Shown: positions 23,102-32,076, numbered from the stretch's first letter. The stretch is 33,868 nucleotides of DNA from ZC4RG42 sp003242425 (GCA_937907425.1 CALCIE010000047.1:1-33868); one strand, 5' to 3'. Numbers and translations are program-made. Notes: a model not told the origin generated them from the sequence alone.

Positions 23102-25206
23102 GCGCGCCGGCGACACGCAAGGAACGATCGCGTTCGCCCTACCGGGCGGACCGCGCCGATCAGGCGCTGCTGGCAAGCTTTCCGCCGGCCGTGGCCGGCA
23201 AGCTCGCCAAACTCGGCATCGCCAGCGATTTCGATCTGGTGCTGCACCTGCCGCTGCGCTACGAGGACGAAACCCGGATCACGCCCATCGCCGATGCGCG
23301 CCCCGGCGAGCACGTGGTGGTGGAGGCGGAAGTGCTTTCCACCGAAGTGCTGTACCGCCCGCGGCGGCAACTGGTCAGCAAGGTGCGCGATGCGAGCGGC
23401 CTGCTGCACGTACGTTTCCTGAACTTCTATCCCAGCCAGCAGAAGACCCTCGCGCCGGGCCGGCGCGTGCGGCTGTACGGCGAAGTGCGGCTGGGCTTCT
23501 TCGGCGGCGAAATGGTGCATCCGCGCGTGAAGGTGCTGAACCGCAACGAGCCGCTGCCGGATGCCCTGACGCCGGTCTATCCCACGACTGCGGGCCTGGC
23601 GCAATGGCAATTGCGCCAATGCATCGACACGGCGCTGGAGCGCCTGTCGCTTGCAGACACCCTGCCCGAAGCGATGCTCGAGCGGCTCGGCCTGCCCGCG
23701 TTCGAGGACGCGGTGCGGCTGCTGCATCATCCGCCGCCCGAAGTGCCGGCCCGCGCGCTGGACGAGCGCATCCATCCCGCCTGGCGGCGGATCAAGTTCG
23801 ACGAGCTGCTCGGCCAGCAGCTGTCCATGCGCATGCACTACCGCGTCCGCCGCGCGCAGCGCGGCATCGCCTTGCCGCCGCAGGCGTCGGGGCTGGAACA
23901 GCGGCTGCTGCAGGCCTTGCCGTTCGAGCTGACCGCCGCGCAGCAGCGCGCGTGGGCCGAGATCGCGCGCGATCTCGCGCAGCCGCATCCCATGAACCGG
24001 CTGCTGCAGGGCGACGTCGGCAGCGGCAAGACCATCGTGGCGGCGCTCGCCGCGCTGCGCGCCGTCGAACACGGCAAGCAGGCGGCGGTGATGGCGCCCA
24101 CGGAAATCCTCGCCGAGCAGCATTTCCGCAAGTTCCACGAATGGCTCGCGCCGCTCGGCGTCAAGGTCGCCTGGCTCACCGGCAGCCAGAAGGCGAGCGA
24201 GCGCAAGCGGATCGCCGCCGCCGTCGAATCGGGCGAGGTGCAGATCGCGGTCGGCACCCATGCGCTCTTCCAGGAAAAGGTGAGCTTCGCCGATCTCGCC
24301 CTGGTGATCGTCGACGAGCAGCACCGTTTCGGCGTCAAGCAGCGCCTGGCGCTGCAGCGCAAGGCGAGCGACGACGGCGGCGTCTGGCCGCACCAGCTCA
24401 TGATGAGCGCGACACCCATTCCGCGCACGCTGTCGATGAGCTACTACGCCGACCTCGACGTGTCGGTCATCGACGAGCTGCCGCCCGGCCGCACGCCCGT
24501 CGTCACCAAACTGGTGGACGAGGCGCGGCGCGCGGAAGTCGTCGCGCGCGTGAGAGAGGCCTGTCGCGCCGGCCGGCAGGCCTACTGGGTCTGTCCCCTG
24601 ATCGAGGAGTCGGAAGCGCTGGAGCTGCAGACCGCCATCGACACCTACGAAGCACTGCGTGCCGAACTGCCCGATTGCACGGTCGGCCTCGTGCACGGCC
24701 GCATGCCGCCGCAGGAGAAGGCGGCGGTGATGGAAGCGTTCAAGAAAGGCGAGATCCAGCTCCTCGTCGCCACCACGGTGATCGAAGTCGGGGTCGACGT
24801 GCCTAACGCTTCGCTCATGATCATCGAACACGCCGAGCGTTTCGGGCTGGCGCAACTGCACCAGTTGCGCGGCCGCGTGGGCCGCGGCGCGGCCGAGAGC
24901 GTCTGCCTGCTGATGTACCAGTCGCCGCTTTCGGACACCGCGCGCAAGCGCCTTAAAATCATCTACGAACACACCGATGGCTTCCGCATCGCGCACGAGG
25001 ATCTGCTGCTGCGCGGGCCGGGGGAATATCTGGGCGCGCGCCAGAGCGGCGTGCCGCTGCTGCGCTTCGCGGACCTCGGCACCGATGTCGATCTGCTCGA
25101 GGCCGCGCGGGAGGCTGCCGACGAGCTGCTGCAGCATGCGCCGGAAGCGGCCGCGCGTCACGTGGCCCGCTGGGCGGCCGGCCGGGCCGAGCTGCTGCAG
25201 GCCTGA
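23098..25206 (+). CDS. recG: ATP-dependent DNA helicase RecG
   Basis: A 702-residue branch-migration helicase that remodels stalled forks and Holliday junctions. The N-terminal wedge domain (about 25-160) contains LVLHLPLRYEDETR. Helicase motif I is GDVGSGKT (305-312), motif II DEQH (406-409), motif III MSATPIPRTL, and the C-terminal part has TTVIEVGVDVPNA and QLRGRVGRG. The TRG-type C-terminus is present. The start is a TTG at 23098 overlapping the ridA stop (TTGA). No ATG lies near the N-terminus, and the homologous region begins soon after, so the TTG start is likely and implies translational coupling. Confidence 0.97.
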   Translation: MSAPATRKERSRSPYRADRADQALLASFPPAVAGKLAKLGIASDFDLVLHLPLRYEDETRITPIADARPGEHVVVEAEVLSTEVLYRPRRQLVSKVRDASGLLHVRFLNFYPSQQKTLAPGRRVRLYGEVRLGFFGGEMVHPRVKVLNRNEPLPDALTPVYPTTAGLAQWQLRQCIDTALERLSLADTLPEAMLERLGLPAFEDAVRLLHHPPPEVPARALDERIHPAWRRIKFDELLGQQLSMRMHYRVRRAQRGIALPPQASGLEQRLLQALPFELTAAQQRAWAEIARDLAQPHPMNRLLQGDVGSGKTIVAALAALRAVEHGKQAAVMAPTEILAEQHFRKFHEWLAPLGVKVAWLTGSQKASERKRIAAAVESGEVQIAVGTHALFQEKVSFADLALVIVDEQHRFGVKQRLALQRKASDDGGVWPHQLMMSATPIPRTLSMSYYADLDVSVIDELPPGRTPVVTKLVDEARRAEVVARVREACRAGRQAYWVCPLIEESEALELQTAIDTYEALRAELPDCTVGLVHGRMPPQEKAAVMEAFKKGEIQLLVATTVIEVGVDVPNASLMIIEHAERFGLAQLHQLRGRVGRGAAESVCLLMYQSPLSDTARKRLKIIYEHTDGFRIAHEDLLLRGPGEYLGARQSGVPLLRFADLGTDVDLLEAAREAADELLQHAPEAAARHVARWAAGRAELLQA

Positions 25207-25227
25207 GTTATCGACGACAATAGCGCC

Positions 25228-26103
25228 ATGAACGTCGCTGCGCTCAAAGACCGGATCAACGCCTACGAACGCCTGATGCGGCTCGACAAGCCCATCGGCA
25301 TCCTGCTCCTGCTCTGGCCCACGCTGTGGGCCCTGTGGATTTCCGCCGACGGTTCGCCCGACCCGTGGATCGTGCTGATCTTCGTCACCGGTACAGTGCT
25401 CATGCGCTCGGCCGGCTGCGTCATGAACGACATGGCGGACGTGAAGTTCGACGCGCACGTGAAGCGCACGCGCGAACGGCCGCTCGTCACGGGCGCGGTG
25501 TCGCGGCGCGAGGCCTTCATCCTGGCCGGGGCGCTGTCGCTCGTCGCCTTCGTGCTGGTGCTGTTCCTCAACCGGCTGACGATCCTGCTGTCCTTCGTCG
25601 CGCTCTTCCTGGCCGCGACCTATCCCTTCTTCAAGCGCTTCTTCGCGATCCCGCAGGCCTATCTGGGCATCGCCTTCGGGTTCGGCATTCCCATGGCCTT
25701 CGCGGCGCAGACCGGCAGCCTGCCGGCGCTCGCCTGGTGGATGCTGGCGGCCAACATCTTCTGGGCGATCGCCTACGACACCGCCTATGCCATGGTCGAT
25801 CGCGACGACGATCTCAAGATCGGCATGAAGACCTCGGCCATCACCTTCGGCCGTTTCGATGTCGCGGCGATCATGTTTTGCTATGCGGCGATGCTGGCGA
25901 TCCTCGCGGGCATCGGCGTGCATCTGGATTTCGGCTGGCCGTACCACCTCGGCCTCGTCGCCGCAGCCGGCCTGATGGGCTATCACTACACGCTCGTGCG
26001 CACGCGCGAGCGCGAGCCTTGCTTCAAGGCCTTCCTGCACAACAACTGGGTCGGCGCGGTGATTTTCGCCGGCATCCTCGCGCAGTATCTGCTGCGCGCC
26101 TAG
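25228..26103 (+). CDS. ubiA: 4-Hydroxybenzoate polyprenyltransferase
   Basis: A 291-residue inner-membrane enzyme that attaches the polyprenyl tail to 4-hydroxybenzoate in ubiquinone synthesis. The first Asp-rich motif is NDMADVKFD (67-75) and the second is DRDDDLKIGMKT (from Asp191), which bind Mg-diphosphate. The N-terminal MRLDKPIGILLLLWPTLWALW is a UbiA signature. Eight or nine hydrophobic spans follow. It lies 21 nt after recG and 10 nt before ubiD. The Shine-Dalgarno is poor, consistent with coupling to recG. Confidence 0.97.
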   Translation: MNVAALKDRINAYERLMRLDKPIGILLLLWPTLWALWISADGSPDPWIVLIFVTGTVLMRSAGCVMNDMADVKFDAHVKRTRERPLVTGAVSRREAFILAGALSLVAFVLVLFLNRLTILLSFVALFLAATYPFFKRFFAIPQAYLGIAFGFGIPMAFAAQTGSLPALAWWMLAANIFWAIAYDTAYAMVDRDDDLKIGMKTSAITFGRFDVAAIMFCYAAMLAILAGIGVHLDFGWPYHLGLVAAAGLMGYHYTLVRTREREPCFKAFLHNNWVGAVIFAGILAQYLLRA

Positions 26104-26113
26104 GGAGCGAACG

Positions 26114-27580
26114 ATGAACTATCGCGATCTGCGCGACTTCCTCACGCAGTTGGAAGAGCGCGGCGAACTGAAGCGGGTGAAGGTGCCGGTGTCGCCTCGC
26201 CTGGAGATGACGGAGATCTGCGACCGCGTGCTGCGCGCAGGCGGCCCGGCGATTCTGTTCGAACAGCCGGCAGGCTACGACATTCCCGTGCTCGGCAATC
26301 TCTTCGGCACGCCGCAGCGCGTCGCGCTCGGCATGGGCGCGGAGTCGGTGGAGGCGCTGCGCGAGATCGGCCGTCTGCTCGCCTTCCTCAAGGAGCCGGA
26401 ACCGCCCAAGGGTTTCAAGGACGTGTTCGAGCGCTGGCTGCCCATCGGCAAGCAGGTGATGCACATGGCGCCGAAGGAAGTCTCCAAGGCGCCGTGCCAG
26501 GAAATCGTCTGGGAAGGCGACGAAGTCGATCTGTCGAAGCTGCCCATCCAGACCTGCTGGCCCGGCGATGCGGGACCGCTCATCACCTGGGGCCTGGTCG
26601 TGACGCGCGGGCCGTACAAGAAGCGCCAGAACCTCGGCATCTATCGCCAGCAGGTGATCGGCCGCGACAAGGTCATCATGCGCTGGCTCGCGCATCGCGG
26701 CGGTGCGCTCGATTTCCGCGAGCATTGCGAAGCGCATCCCGGCGAACCTTTCCCCGTCGCGGTCGCGCTCGGCGCCGATCCCGCGACCATTCTCGGCGCC
26801 GTAACGCCGGTGCCCGATACGCTGTCGGAATACCAGTTCGCCGGCCTGCTGCGCGGCGCGCGCACGGAAGTGGTGAAGTGCATCGGCTCCGATCTGCAGG
26901 TGCCGGCCTCGGCCGAGATCGTGCTGGAAGGCGTGATCCATCCCGGCGAGACGGCGATCGAAGGGCCGTTCGGCGACCACACGGGCTACTACAACGAGCA
27001 GGACCGCTTTCCGGTGTTCACCATCGAGCGCATCACCATGCGCCGCGATCCGATCTACCACTCCACCTACACCGGCAAGCCGCCGGACGAGCCGGCCGTG
27101 CTGGGCGTGGCGCTGAACGAAGTGTTCGTGCCGATCCTGCAGAAGCAGTTTCCGGAGATCGTCGACTTCTATCTGCCGCCCGAGGGCTGCTCCTACCGCC
27201 TCGCGGTGGTGAGCATGAAGAAGCAGTACCCCGGCCACGCCAAGCGCGTGATGTTCGGCATCTGGAGCTTCCTGCGCCAGTTCATGTACACCAAGTTCAT
27301 CATCGTCACCGACGACGACGTGAACGTGCGCGACTGGAAGGAAGTGATCTGGGCGCTCACCACGCGCGTGGACGCGACGCGCGACACCGTGCTGGTGGAC
27401 AACACGCCGATCGACTACCTCGATTTCGCCAGCCCCGTTTCCGGCCTCGGTTCCAAGATGGGCATCGACGCCACCAACAAGTGGCCCGGCGAGACGACGC
27501 GGGAGTGGGGCCGCCCCATTGCCATGGACGAGGCGGTCAAACGGCGCGTGGACGAATTGTGGAGCCAGTTGGGCCTGTGA
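26114..27580 (+). CDS. ubiD: 3-Polyprenyl-4-hydroxybenzoate decarboxylase UbiD
   Basis: A 488-residue prenylated-FMN-dependent decarboxylase acting on the UbiA product in ubiquinone synthesis. The prFMN-binding region is ITWGLVVTRGPYKKRQNLGIYRQQVIGRDKVIMRW. The acidic active-site segment is EIVLEGVIHPGETAIEGPFGDHTGYY, and the C-terminal DNTPIDYLDFASPVSGLGSKMG is typical. The length matches E. coli UbiD (497 aa). It needs the UbiX flavin prenyltransferase, which is not in the window. It follows ubiA by 10 nt with GGAG upstream. Confidence 0.97.
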   Translation: MNYRDLRDFLTQLEERGELKRVKVPVSPRLEMTEICDRVLRAGGPAILFEQPAGYDIPVLGNLFGTPQRVALGMGAESVEALREIGRLLAFLKEPEPPKGFKDVFERWLPIGKQVMHMAPKEVSKAPCQEIVWEGDEVDLSKLPIQTCWPGDAGPLITWGLVVTRGPYKKRQNLGIYRQQVIGRDKVIMRWLAHRGGALDFREHCEAHPGEPFPVAVALGADPATILGAVTPVPDTLSEYQFAGLLRGARTEVVKCIGSDLQVPASAEIVLEGVIHPGETAIEGPFGDHTGYYNEQDRFPVFTIERITMRRDPIYHSTYTGKPPDEPAVLGVALNEVFVPILQKQFPEIVDFYLPPEGCSYRLAVVSMKKQYPGHAKRVMFGIWSFLRQFMYTKFIIVTDDDVNVRDWKEVIWALTTRVDATRDTVLVDNTPIDYLDFASPVSGLGSKMGIDATNKWPGETTREWGRPIAMDEAVKRRVDELWSQLGL

Positions 27581-27632
27581 GCCTTGTCCTTGGCATAATG
27601 GGACCACTCAACCGCACAGAGGAGGGCTGAAC

Positions 27633-27968
27633 GTGTCGGACACGGAAAACAAACTCAAGAACCTGACCCTGCTGGTCTATGTCCTCCAGGCCGTCGGATT
27701 GTTCATCGGTCTGACCTGGATCGCGGCCGTGATCGTCAACTATGTTAAACGCGACGACGTCCGGGACACCTGGCTCGAATCGCATTTTAACTGGCAGATC
27801 AAGACCTTCTGGGTGGGGTTGGCCGGTTCGATCATAGGCGTGCTGACGATGTGGCTGCTCGTCGGCGGGCTCATTCTTATTGCGGTTGGCATCTGGGCGA
27901 TCTACCGTATCGTCAAGGGCTGGCTGGCGTTGAACGACCGCAAGCCGCTGCCCGACACCTACTTCTGA
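27633..27968 (+). CDS. Small membrane protein, DUF4870-like (paralogue 1)
   Basis: A 111-residue protein starting at GTG (MSDTENKLKNL) with AGAGGAGGG (27618-27626) 6 nt upstream. Two or three hydrophobic spans frame a conserved loop AAVIVNYVKRDDVRDTWLESHFNWQIKTFW. This loop, with its KR.D and ESH.NWQI pattern, resembles DUF4870/Tic20-like small membrane proteins. A second copy follows after 23 nt. Function unknown. A CATAAT lies upstream of the GTG and may be a -10, so the gene may also have its own promoter after ubiD. Confidence 0.85.
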   Translation: MSDTENKLKNLTLLVYVLQAVGLFIGLTWIAAVIVNYVKRDDVRDTWLESHFNWQIKTFWVGLAGSIIGVLTMWLLVGGLILIAVGIWAIYRIVKGWLALNDRKPLPDTYF

Positions 27969-27991
27969 ACTGCTGAACGGCGAGGCGGGGC

Positions 27992-28411
27992 GTGGCGGAG
28001 CGCGAAGTGGTGACCCTGGACAGCGAAGGCCGCATCGAGCCGATGCCTTCGGTCGTCACCGTCGCCGCAATCGTCTATGCCCTGCACAGCTTCGCGATCG
28101 TCGTCGGCCTGATCGGGGCCGCGACGGTGGTCGGCAGCTTCCTCGGCAGCATCCCTTCCATCGCCGCCGTCATCCTCAATTACATCAAACGCGGCGACGC
28201 GCGCGGCACCTGGGTGGAGTCGCACTACCGCTGGCAGATCCGCACCTTCTGGTTCGCGCTGCTTTGGGCGGCGATCGGCTGGCTGTTCATCATCACCTTC
28301 GTCGGCGTGTTCATCGGCGCGCCGATCCTGATCGCCCTGACGGTCTGGCTGATCTACCGCATCGCGCGCGGCTGGCTGCGCCTGGGCGACCGCAAACCGA
28401 TGTACGTGTGA
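27992..28411 (+). CDS. Small membrane protein, DUF4870-like (paralogue 2)
   Basis: A 139-residue protein beginning at GTG after GAGGCGGGGC. It is clearly paralogous to the preceding gene product: AAVILNYIKRGDARGTWVESHYRWQIRTFW matches the neighbour's loop almost residue for residue. It has a longer N-terminal tail (MAEREVVTLDSEGRIEPMP) and two further hydrophobic spans. Its TGA stop overlaps the next gene's ATG by one base (TGATG), suggesting coupling to the transglycosylase. Tandem duplication with divergence is evident. Function unknown. Confidence 0.85.
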   Translation: MAEREVVTLDSEGRIEPMPSVVTVAAIVYALHSFAIVVGLIGAATVVGSFLGSIPSIAAVILNYIKRGDARGTWVESHYRWQIRTFWFALLWAAIGWLFIITFVGVFIGAPILIALTVWLIYRIARGWLRLGDRKPMYV

Positions 28412-29076
28412 TGAACCCGCGTGCCGCAGCCGCGCTGGCATCCCTTCTCGCTGCGGCGGCAGGCGGCGCGGCCCATGCGGACATCTACAAGCTCGTCGAG
28501 CCGGACGGCACCGTGCGCTTCACCAACGTGCCGGACAATCCGCGCTACCGCCTCTACATGCGCGAGCGCGGCAACGACGAAGGCAAGTCCGGCCGCGCGC
28601 GCGTGACGCTCGACCGGCGACAGGGCGCGGGCTTCAACGTAAACGCGGCGCTCGCCGCGCGGCCCTATCACGAGCACGTGCTGGCCGCGGCGAAGGCCCA
28701 CAACCTCGATCCCGCGCTGATCCACGCCGTCATCGCCGCCGAATCCAACTACCGCGCCGGCGCGGTCTCGCCTAAAGGCGCGATCGGCCTCATGCAGGTG
28801 ATGCCGGACACGGGCGCGCGCTTCGGCGTCTCGGCCAAGGCGCTGCGCGACCCGCAGGTCAACATCGAGGTGGGCACCCGTTATCTCGCCTGGCTGATCG
28901 ACCGCTTCAACGGCGATTTGCAGCTCGCGCTCGCGGGCTACAACGCGGGCGAGCTCGCCGTGGTCCGTCACGGCAACCGCATTCCGCCCTATGCCGAAAC
29001 GCGAGCCTACGTGCCCCGGGTACTGAACTTCTACGACCGCTTGCGCGGCCGGCAGTACGCCTCGGCCGAACGTTGA
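28411..29076 (+). CDS. Lytic transglycosylase (SLT domain) with N-terminal DUF4124-like region
   Basis: A 221-residue exported protein. The signal peptide (about 1-23, ending AAHA) is followed by a DUF4124-like strand DIYKLVEPDGTVRFTNVP. The SLT domain spans about 85-215, with catalytic Glu111 in IAAESNYRAGAVSPKGAIGLMQVMP, then NIEVGTRYLAWLIDRF and LALAGYNAGE. It cleaves peptidoglycan between MurNAc and GlcNAc, forming 1,6-anhydroMurNAc, in the periplasm. It is convergent with dacB, another peptidoglycan enzyme, with only 5 nt between stops. Confidence 0.92.
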   Translation: MNPRAAAALASLLAAAAGGAAHADIYKLVEPDGTVRFTNVPDNPRYRLYMRERGNDEGKSGRARVTLDRRQGAGFNVNAALAARPYHEHVLAAAKAHNLDPALIHAVIAAESNYRAGAVSPKGAIGLMQVMPDTGARFGVSAKALRDPQVNIEVGTRYLAWLIDRFNGDLQLALAGYNAGELAVVRHGNRIPPYAETRAYVPRVLNFYDRLRGRQYASAER

Positions 29077-29081
29077 GCCGC

Positions 29082-30518
29082 CTAGCGGCGGCGGTGCCGG
29101 TGATGACGCGGCGCGTCGCGGTAGAGCCAGCGCAGCAGCTCGTCCTGCGCGGCCTGGCTCGCCGCCGCCTGCGGATGATTGACGATGAATGCGAAGGCCA
29201 GTCGCCGTCCGTCTTCAGTATCGACATAACCGGCGAGGCTGCGCACGTCGTTGAGCGATCCCGTCTTCACGTGCGCCTGGCCGGCCACCGCGCTGTACTG
29301 CAGGCGCTTCTGCATGGTGCCGTCGGCGGCCACCAGCGGCAGCGAGGCGATGAACTCCGGCATCACGGGGCTGCGGTAAGCGGCGATGAGCAGTCGCACA
29401 AGGTTGCCGGCGCTCACGCGCGCGATGCGCGACAGGCCCGAACCGTTCTCGATCGACAGCTCCGGCATCGCCAGGCCGCGCTCGGCGAGCCAGTCGCGCA
29501 CGATTTCCGCGGAAGTGTCGTAGCGCCCGGGCGGCTGCCGCTCCGCCGAAATCGTGAGGAAAAGCTGGCGCGCGATGACGTTGCTGCTGTACTTGTTCAT
29601 GTCGCGCACCGCTTCCGCCGCGCTTTGCGATTCCAGGACGGCGAACGGGACCGCGCCGAGCGGCACCAGTCCGTCGCGCACCGAACCCGAAAGCGTGCCG
29701 TCCAGCTCGTGCCACATGGCGTGGAACATGCCCCAGGCGAACTTGTCGGCGGGCAGCAGCGCGAGCGCCCAATGGCGCGTGTCGCACTGGTCGGGCATGG
29801 CGCCGGCGAAACGCACCGTGACCCGGTCCCCTTCTTCCGCGACCAGCGGCTTGATGTCGCGCCGCCAGTCTTCGCAGGGGCCCTCGACCGTGGCGACTTC
29901 GTTCTCCAGACGCAACTGCGCGAGCGGCGGCTGCGACAGGATGTTCACCGTACGCGTGTGCGGATCGGGGATGAAGGCGAAGCGCACCGCCTTGAAGTTC
30001 AGCAGCAGCGCGTCGGCACCGACGTTGTAGGGCCGCAGCGGTTCCCGATCGAAGCGCGCGGCATCGTGCATGCCGGGATCGAAATAGCTGCGGTCGAGCA
30101 CCAGGTCGCCCTTGATGTCGCGCAGCCCGCGTGCGCGCAGCTCCTTCAACAGCAGCCAGAAACGCTCGACGGTGAGCTTCGGATCGCCGTAGCCCTTGAG
30201 GATCAGATCGCCGTGCAGCACGCCGTCCTCGAGCGGCCCGTCCAGATAGACTTCGGTGCGCCAGGTGTAGGCCGGCCCGAGCAGCTCCAGCGCGGCGAAG
30301 CCGGTGATGAGCTTCATCACCGAAGCGGGGTTCATCGCCCGGTCGGCGTTGTGCGAGACGAGCGGCGCGGCGTCGTTCACGTCCTGGACGACCAGCGCGA
30401 CGCTGGAAGAGGGAATACCGGCGCGCTTGAGTTCGGCGACCACGGGCGCCGGAAGCCTGGCGAAGGCGGGCGCGGCGGCAAGCGCGCAAAGCAATAGAAC
30501 GACGACGCGGCGCAGCAT
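29082..30518 (-). CDS. dacB: D-alanyl-D-alanine carboxypeptidase/endopeptidase (PBP4 type)
   Basis: A 478-residue exported penicillin-binding protein. I chose the ATG at 30518 (MLRRVVVLLLCALAAAPAFA) because it gives a clean signal peptide; an in-frame ATG at 30593 adds 25 residues without one. The active-site triad is SVMK (Ser66-Lys69), SSN (311-313) and KTG (418-420). The large insertion between SxxK and SxN is typical of PBP4/DacB. It trims pentapeptides and may cut cross-links in the periplasm. The C-terminus is unusually His/Arg-rich (HHRHRRR). Confidence 0.95.
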   Translation of the reverse strand: MLRRVVVLLLCALAAAPAFARLPAPVVAELKRAGIPSSSVALVVQDVNDAAPLVSHNADRAMNPASVMKLITGFAALELLGPAYTWRTEVYLDGPLEDGVLHGDLILKGYGDPKLTVERFWLLLKELRARGLRDIKGDLVLDRSYFDPGMHDAARFDREPLRPYNVGADALLLNFKAVRFAFIPDPHTRTVNILSQPPLAQLRLENEVATVEGPCEDWRRDIKPLVAEEGDRVTVRFAGAMPDQCDTRHWALALLPADKFAWGMFHAMWHELDGTLSGSVRDGLVPLGAVPFAVLESQSAAEAVRDMNKYSSNVIARQLFLTISAERQPPGRYDTSAEIVRDWLAERGLAMPELSIENGSGLSRIARVSAGNLVRLLIAAYRSPVMPEFIASLPLVAADGTMQKRLQYSAVAGQAHVKTGSLNDVRSLAGYVDTEDGRRLAFAFIVNHPQAAASQAAQDELLRWLYRDAPRHHRHRRR

Positions 30519-30574
30519 GGCTGGCGAGACTTTGAAGGTGGCGGAAAGTATGCCACCGGCTTCGCGGGCGGGCC

Positions 30575-30871
30575 TCAGCGCAGCAGCTCGCACTCCAGCC
30601 GGCGCAGCCGGGCCTCCAGCGTCTCGATGCGGTCGAGATAGGCGAGGGCGAGCGCGATCCCGGTGGTGTCGAGCTCGAAGTCGCGCCGCAGCCGGGCGGC
30701 CTGGCGCGCCTTGAGAATGCAGCGCGCGCTGAACCGCCAGCCGCCGGTGACCTGCTGCGGTTCGAAGACGCCGAACTCCACCAGTTCGGCGATCAGCTCG
30801 CGGGCGAGGCCGGAGGCCTGCGCCAGCTCGTCGAGATCCACCTCGGTCGCGTCGTCGAGGAAATGGGTCAT
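30575..30871 (-). CDS. cbpM: CbpA modulator CbpM
   Basis: A 98-residue protein of the CbpM/MerR_2 type: N-terminal LDDATEVDLDELAQASGLARELIAELVEFGVFEP, a short turn QQVTGGWRFSARCI, then a coiled-coil helix LDRIETLEARLRRLECELL. CbpM binds the J domain of CbpA and blocks its stimulation of DnaK. The ATG overlaps the cbpA stop by 4 nt (ATGA), as expected for a coupled pair. Confidence 0.93.
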   Translation of the reverse strand: MTHFLDDATEVDLDELAQASGLARELIAELVEFGVFEPQQVTGGWRFSARCILKARQAARLRRDFELDTTGIALALAYLDRIETLEARLRRLECELLR

Positions 30872-31764
30872 GACATGCCTCCGCAGTGTGCGCGCGGATT
30901 GAAATTCGAGATGCTGCGCAGTTTTTCGTACAGCGCCTTTTCTTCCTCGGACAGCGAGGTCGGCGTCACGATCTGCAGCACGCAGTAGAGGTCGCCCGCG
31001 CCGCCGCCGGGTTTGGGCAGGCCCTTGCCGGCAAGACGCAGCTTCTGCCCGGCGCGGCTGCCCGGACGCACGGCGAGCTTCACGCGGCCGTCGAGGGTGG
31101 GCACTTCCACCTCCGCGCCCAGCACCGCTTCCCAGGGCGCGAGCGGCAGCTCGACGTAAAGGTCGTGGCCGGCCGGCTTGAACAGCGGGTGCGGCCGCAG
31201 CCTGATGGTGAGGTAGAGATCGCCGGGCGGGCCGCCGGCGATGCCCGGGCCGCCCTTGCCGCGCACGCGCAGCCGCTGGCCGTCCACCGCCCCTTTGGGC
31301 ACCCGCACACGGGTGCGCTGCCCGCGCAGATCCAGCTCGATTTCCGTGCCGTGCGCCGCTTCCTCCAGGCTCAGATTCGCGGTCGCCTCGTAGTCCTCGC
31401 CGGGCATGCTGAAGCCGCGGCGGCCGCCCCCGGCCCGGCGGCTGAAGCCGCCGAACTGCGCGAAGAGATCGCCCAGGTCCAGACCTTCGAAGAGGCCGGC
31501 GCCGAAACGCGTCTGCCAGTCCTGGGAGGGTTCGAAGTCCTCGCCCGGCCGGAAGCGGCCGAGCTGGTCGTAGGCCGCGCGCTTTTCCGGGTCCGAGAGC
31601 GTCTGGTAGGCCTCGGCCACTTCCTTGAAGCGCTCTTCGGCGTCCGGTTCCTTGGAAACGTCCGGATGGTATTTGCGCGCGAGCTTGCGGTAGGCCTTCT
31701 TGATGTCGTCCAAACTCGCGCTGCGGTCGACACCCAGGATGGCGTAGTAGTCCTTGTATTTCAT
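30868..31764 (-). CDS. cbpA: Curved-DNA-binding/DnaJ-type co-chaperone CbpA
   Basis: A 298-residue J-protein without zinc fingers. The J domain (1-70) has the HPD tripeptide at 33-35 in KYHPDVSKEPD. A Gly/Phe-rich region follows (FEGLDLGDLFAQFGGFSRRAGGGRRG). Two C-terminal peptide-binding beta domains contain GTEIELDLRGQRTRVRVPKGA, GDLYLTIRLRPHPLFKPAGHDLYVELPLAPWEAVLGAEV and LPKPGGGAGDLYCVLQI. It stimulates DnaK and can bind DNA, and it is regulated by CbpM encoded next to it. The length is normal. Confidence 0.94.
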   Translation of the reverse strand: MKYKDYYAILGVDRSASLDDIKKAYRKLARKYHPDVSKEPDAEERFKEVAEAYQTLSDPEKRAAYDQLGRFRPGEDFEPSQDWQTRFGAGLFEGLDLGDLFAQFGGFSRRAGGGRRGFSMPGEDYEATANLSLEEAAHGTEIELDLRGQRTRVRVPKGAVDGQRLRVRGKGGPGIAGGPPGDLYLTIRLRPHPLFKPAGHDLYVELPLAPWEAVLGAEVEVPTLDGRVKLAVRPGSRAGQKLRLAGKGLPKPGGGAGDLYCVLQIVTPTSLSEEEKALYEKLRSISNFNPRAHCGGMS

Positions 31765-31850
31765 GGCAGCGGCGAGTCGGTGAAAGTCACGATGCGTACA
31801 ACATGCCCGCGCACCGGCCCATATTCAAGCCGGGCGGGGTGTCCAAAACA

Positions 31851-31875
31851 AAAGGCCGGACAGTCTCCGGCCTTT
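31851..31875 (-). terminator. Intrinsic terminator downstream of the 39-residue gene
   Basis: AAAGGCCGGA and TCCGGCCTTT form a perfect 10-bp stem with loop GACTG as read on the minus strand. The following sequence TTTTGTTTT on that strand supports termination of the small upstream gene, whose stop is about 65 nt away. Confidence 0.7.
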
Positions 31876-31940
31876 ACTTCCATCACCAAAGGGGTTGGCA
31901 GCGGATCGTGCTGCCCGGCGCCGGCTCGGCCGGCCGCTTC

Positions 31941-32060
31941 TTAGGCGGTGCGGTTGCGGCGGGTCAGCGCTTCGCTCAGACCGCTGCGGGCCGCCAGCAC
32001 GAAACCATAAGCGACAACAGCAACCCCGATTAATTGCGACACCGCGGTCAAGATTTCCAT
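31941..32060 (-). CDS. 39-residue single-span membrane protein
   Basis: A very short gene: ATG (32060-32058) to TAA (31943-31941), giving MEILTAVSQLIGVAVVAYG... and ending RRNRTA. GAAGGAG (68-74 in 32068-32074, minus strand) lies 7 nt before the ATG. Residues about 6-25 form one hydrophobic helix; the C-terminal tail is basic (SGLSEALTRRNRTA), so the likely topology is N-out/C-in. Strong Shine-Dalgarno, a promoter-like sequence upstream and a clean terminator downstream support a real gene. No family is recognised; small single-span proteins often bind larger membrane complexes. Confidence 0.72.
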   Translation of the reverse strand: MEILTAVSQLIGVAVVAYGFVLAARSGLSEALTRRNRTA

Positions 32061-32076
32061 GTTTACTCTCCTTCAG

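Noticed and set aside
23014..26040. 1008-codon minus-strand frame across recG and ubiA
   Set aside because: It is antisense to two clear genes with intact motifs; long antisense frames are expected in GC-rich DNA.
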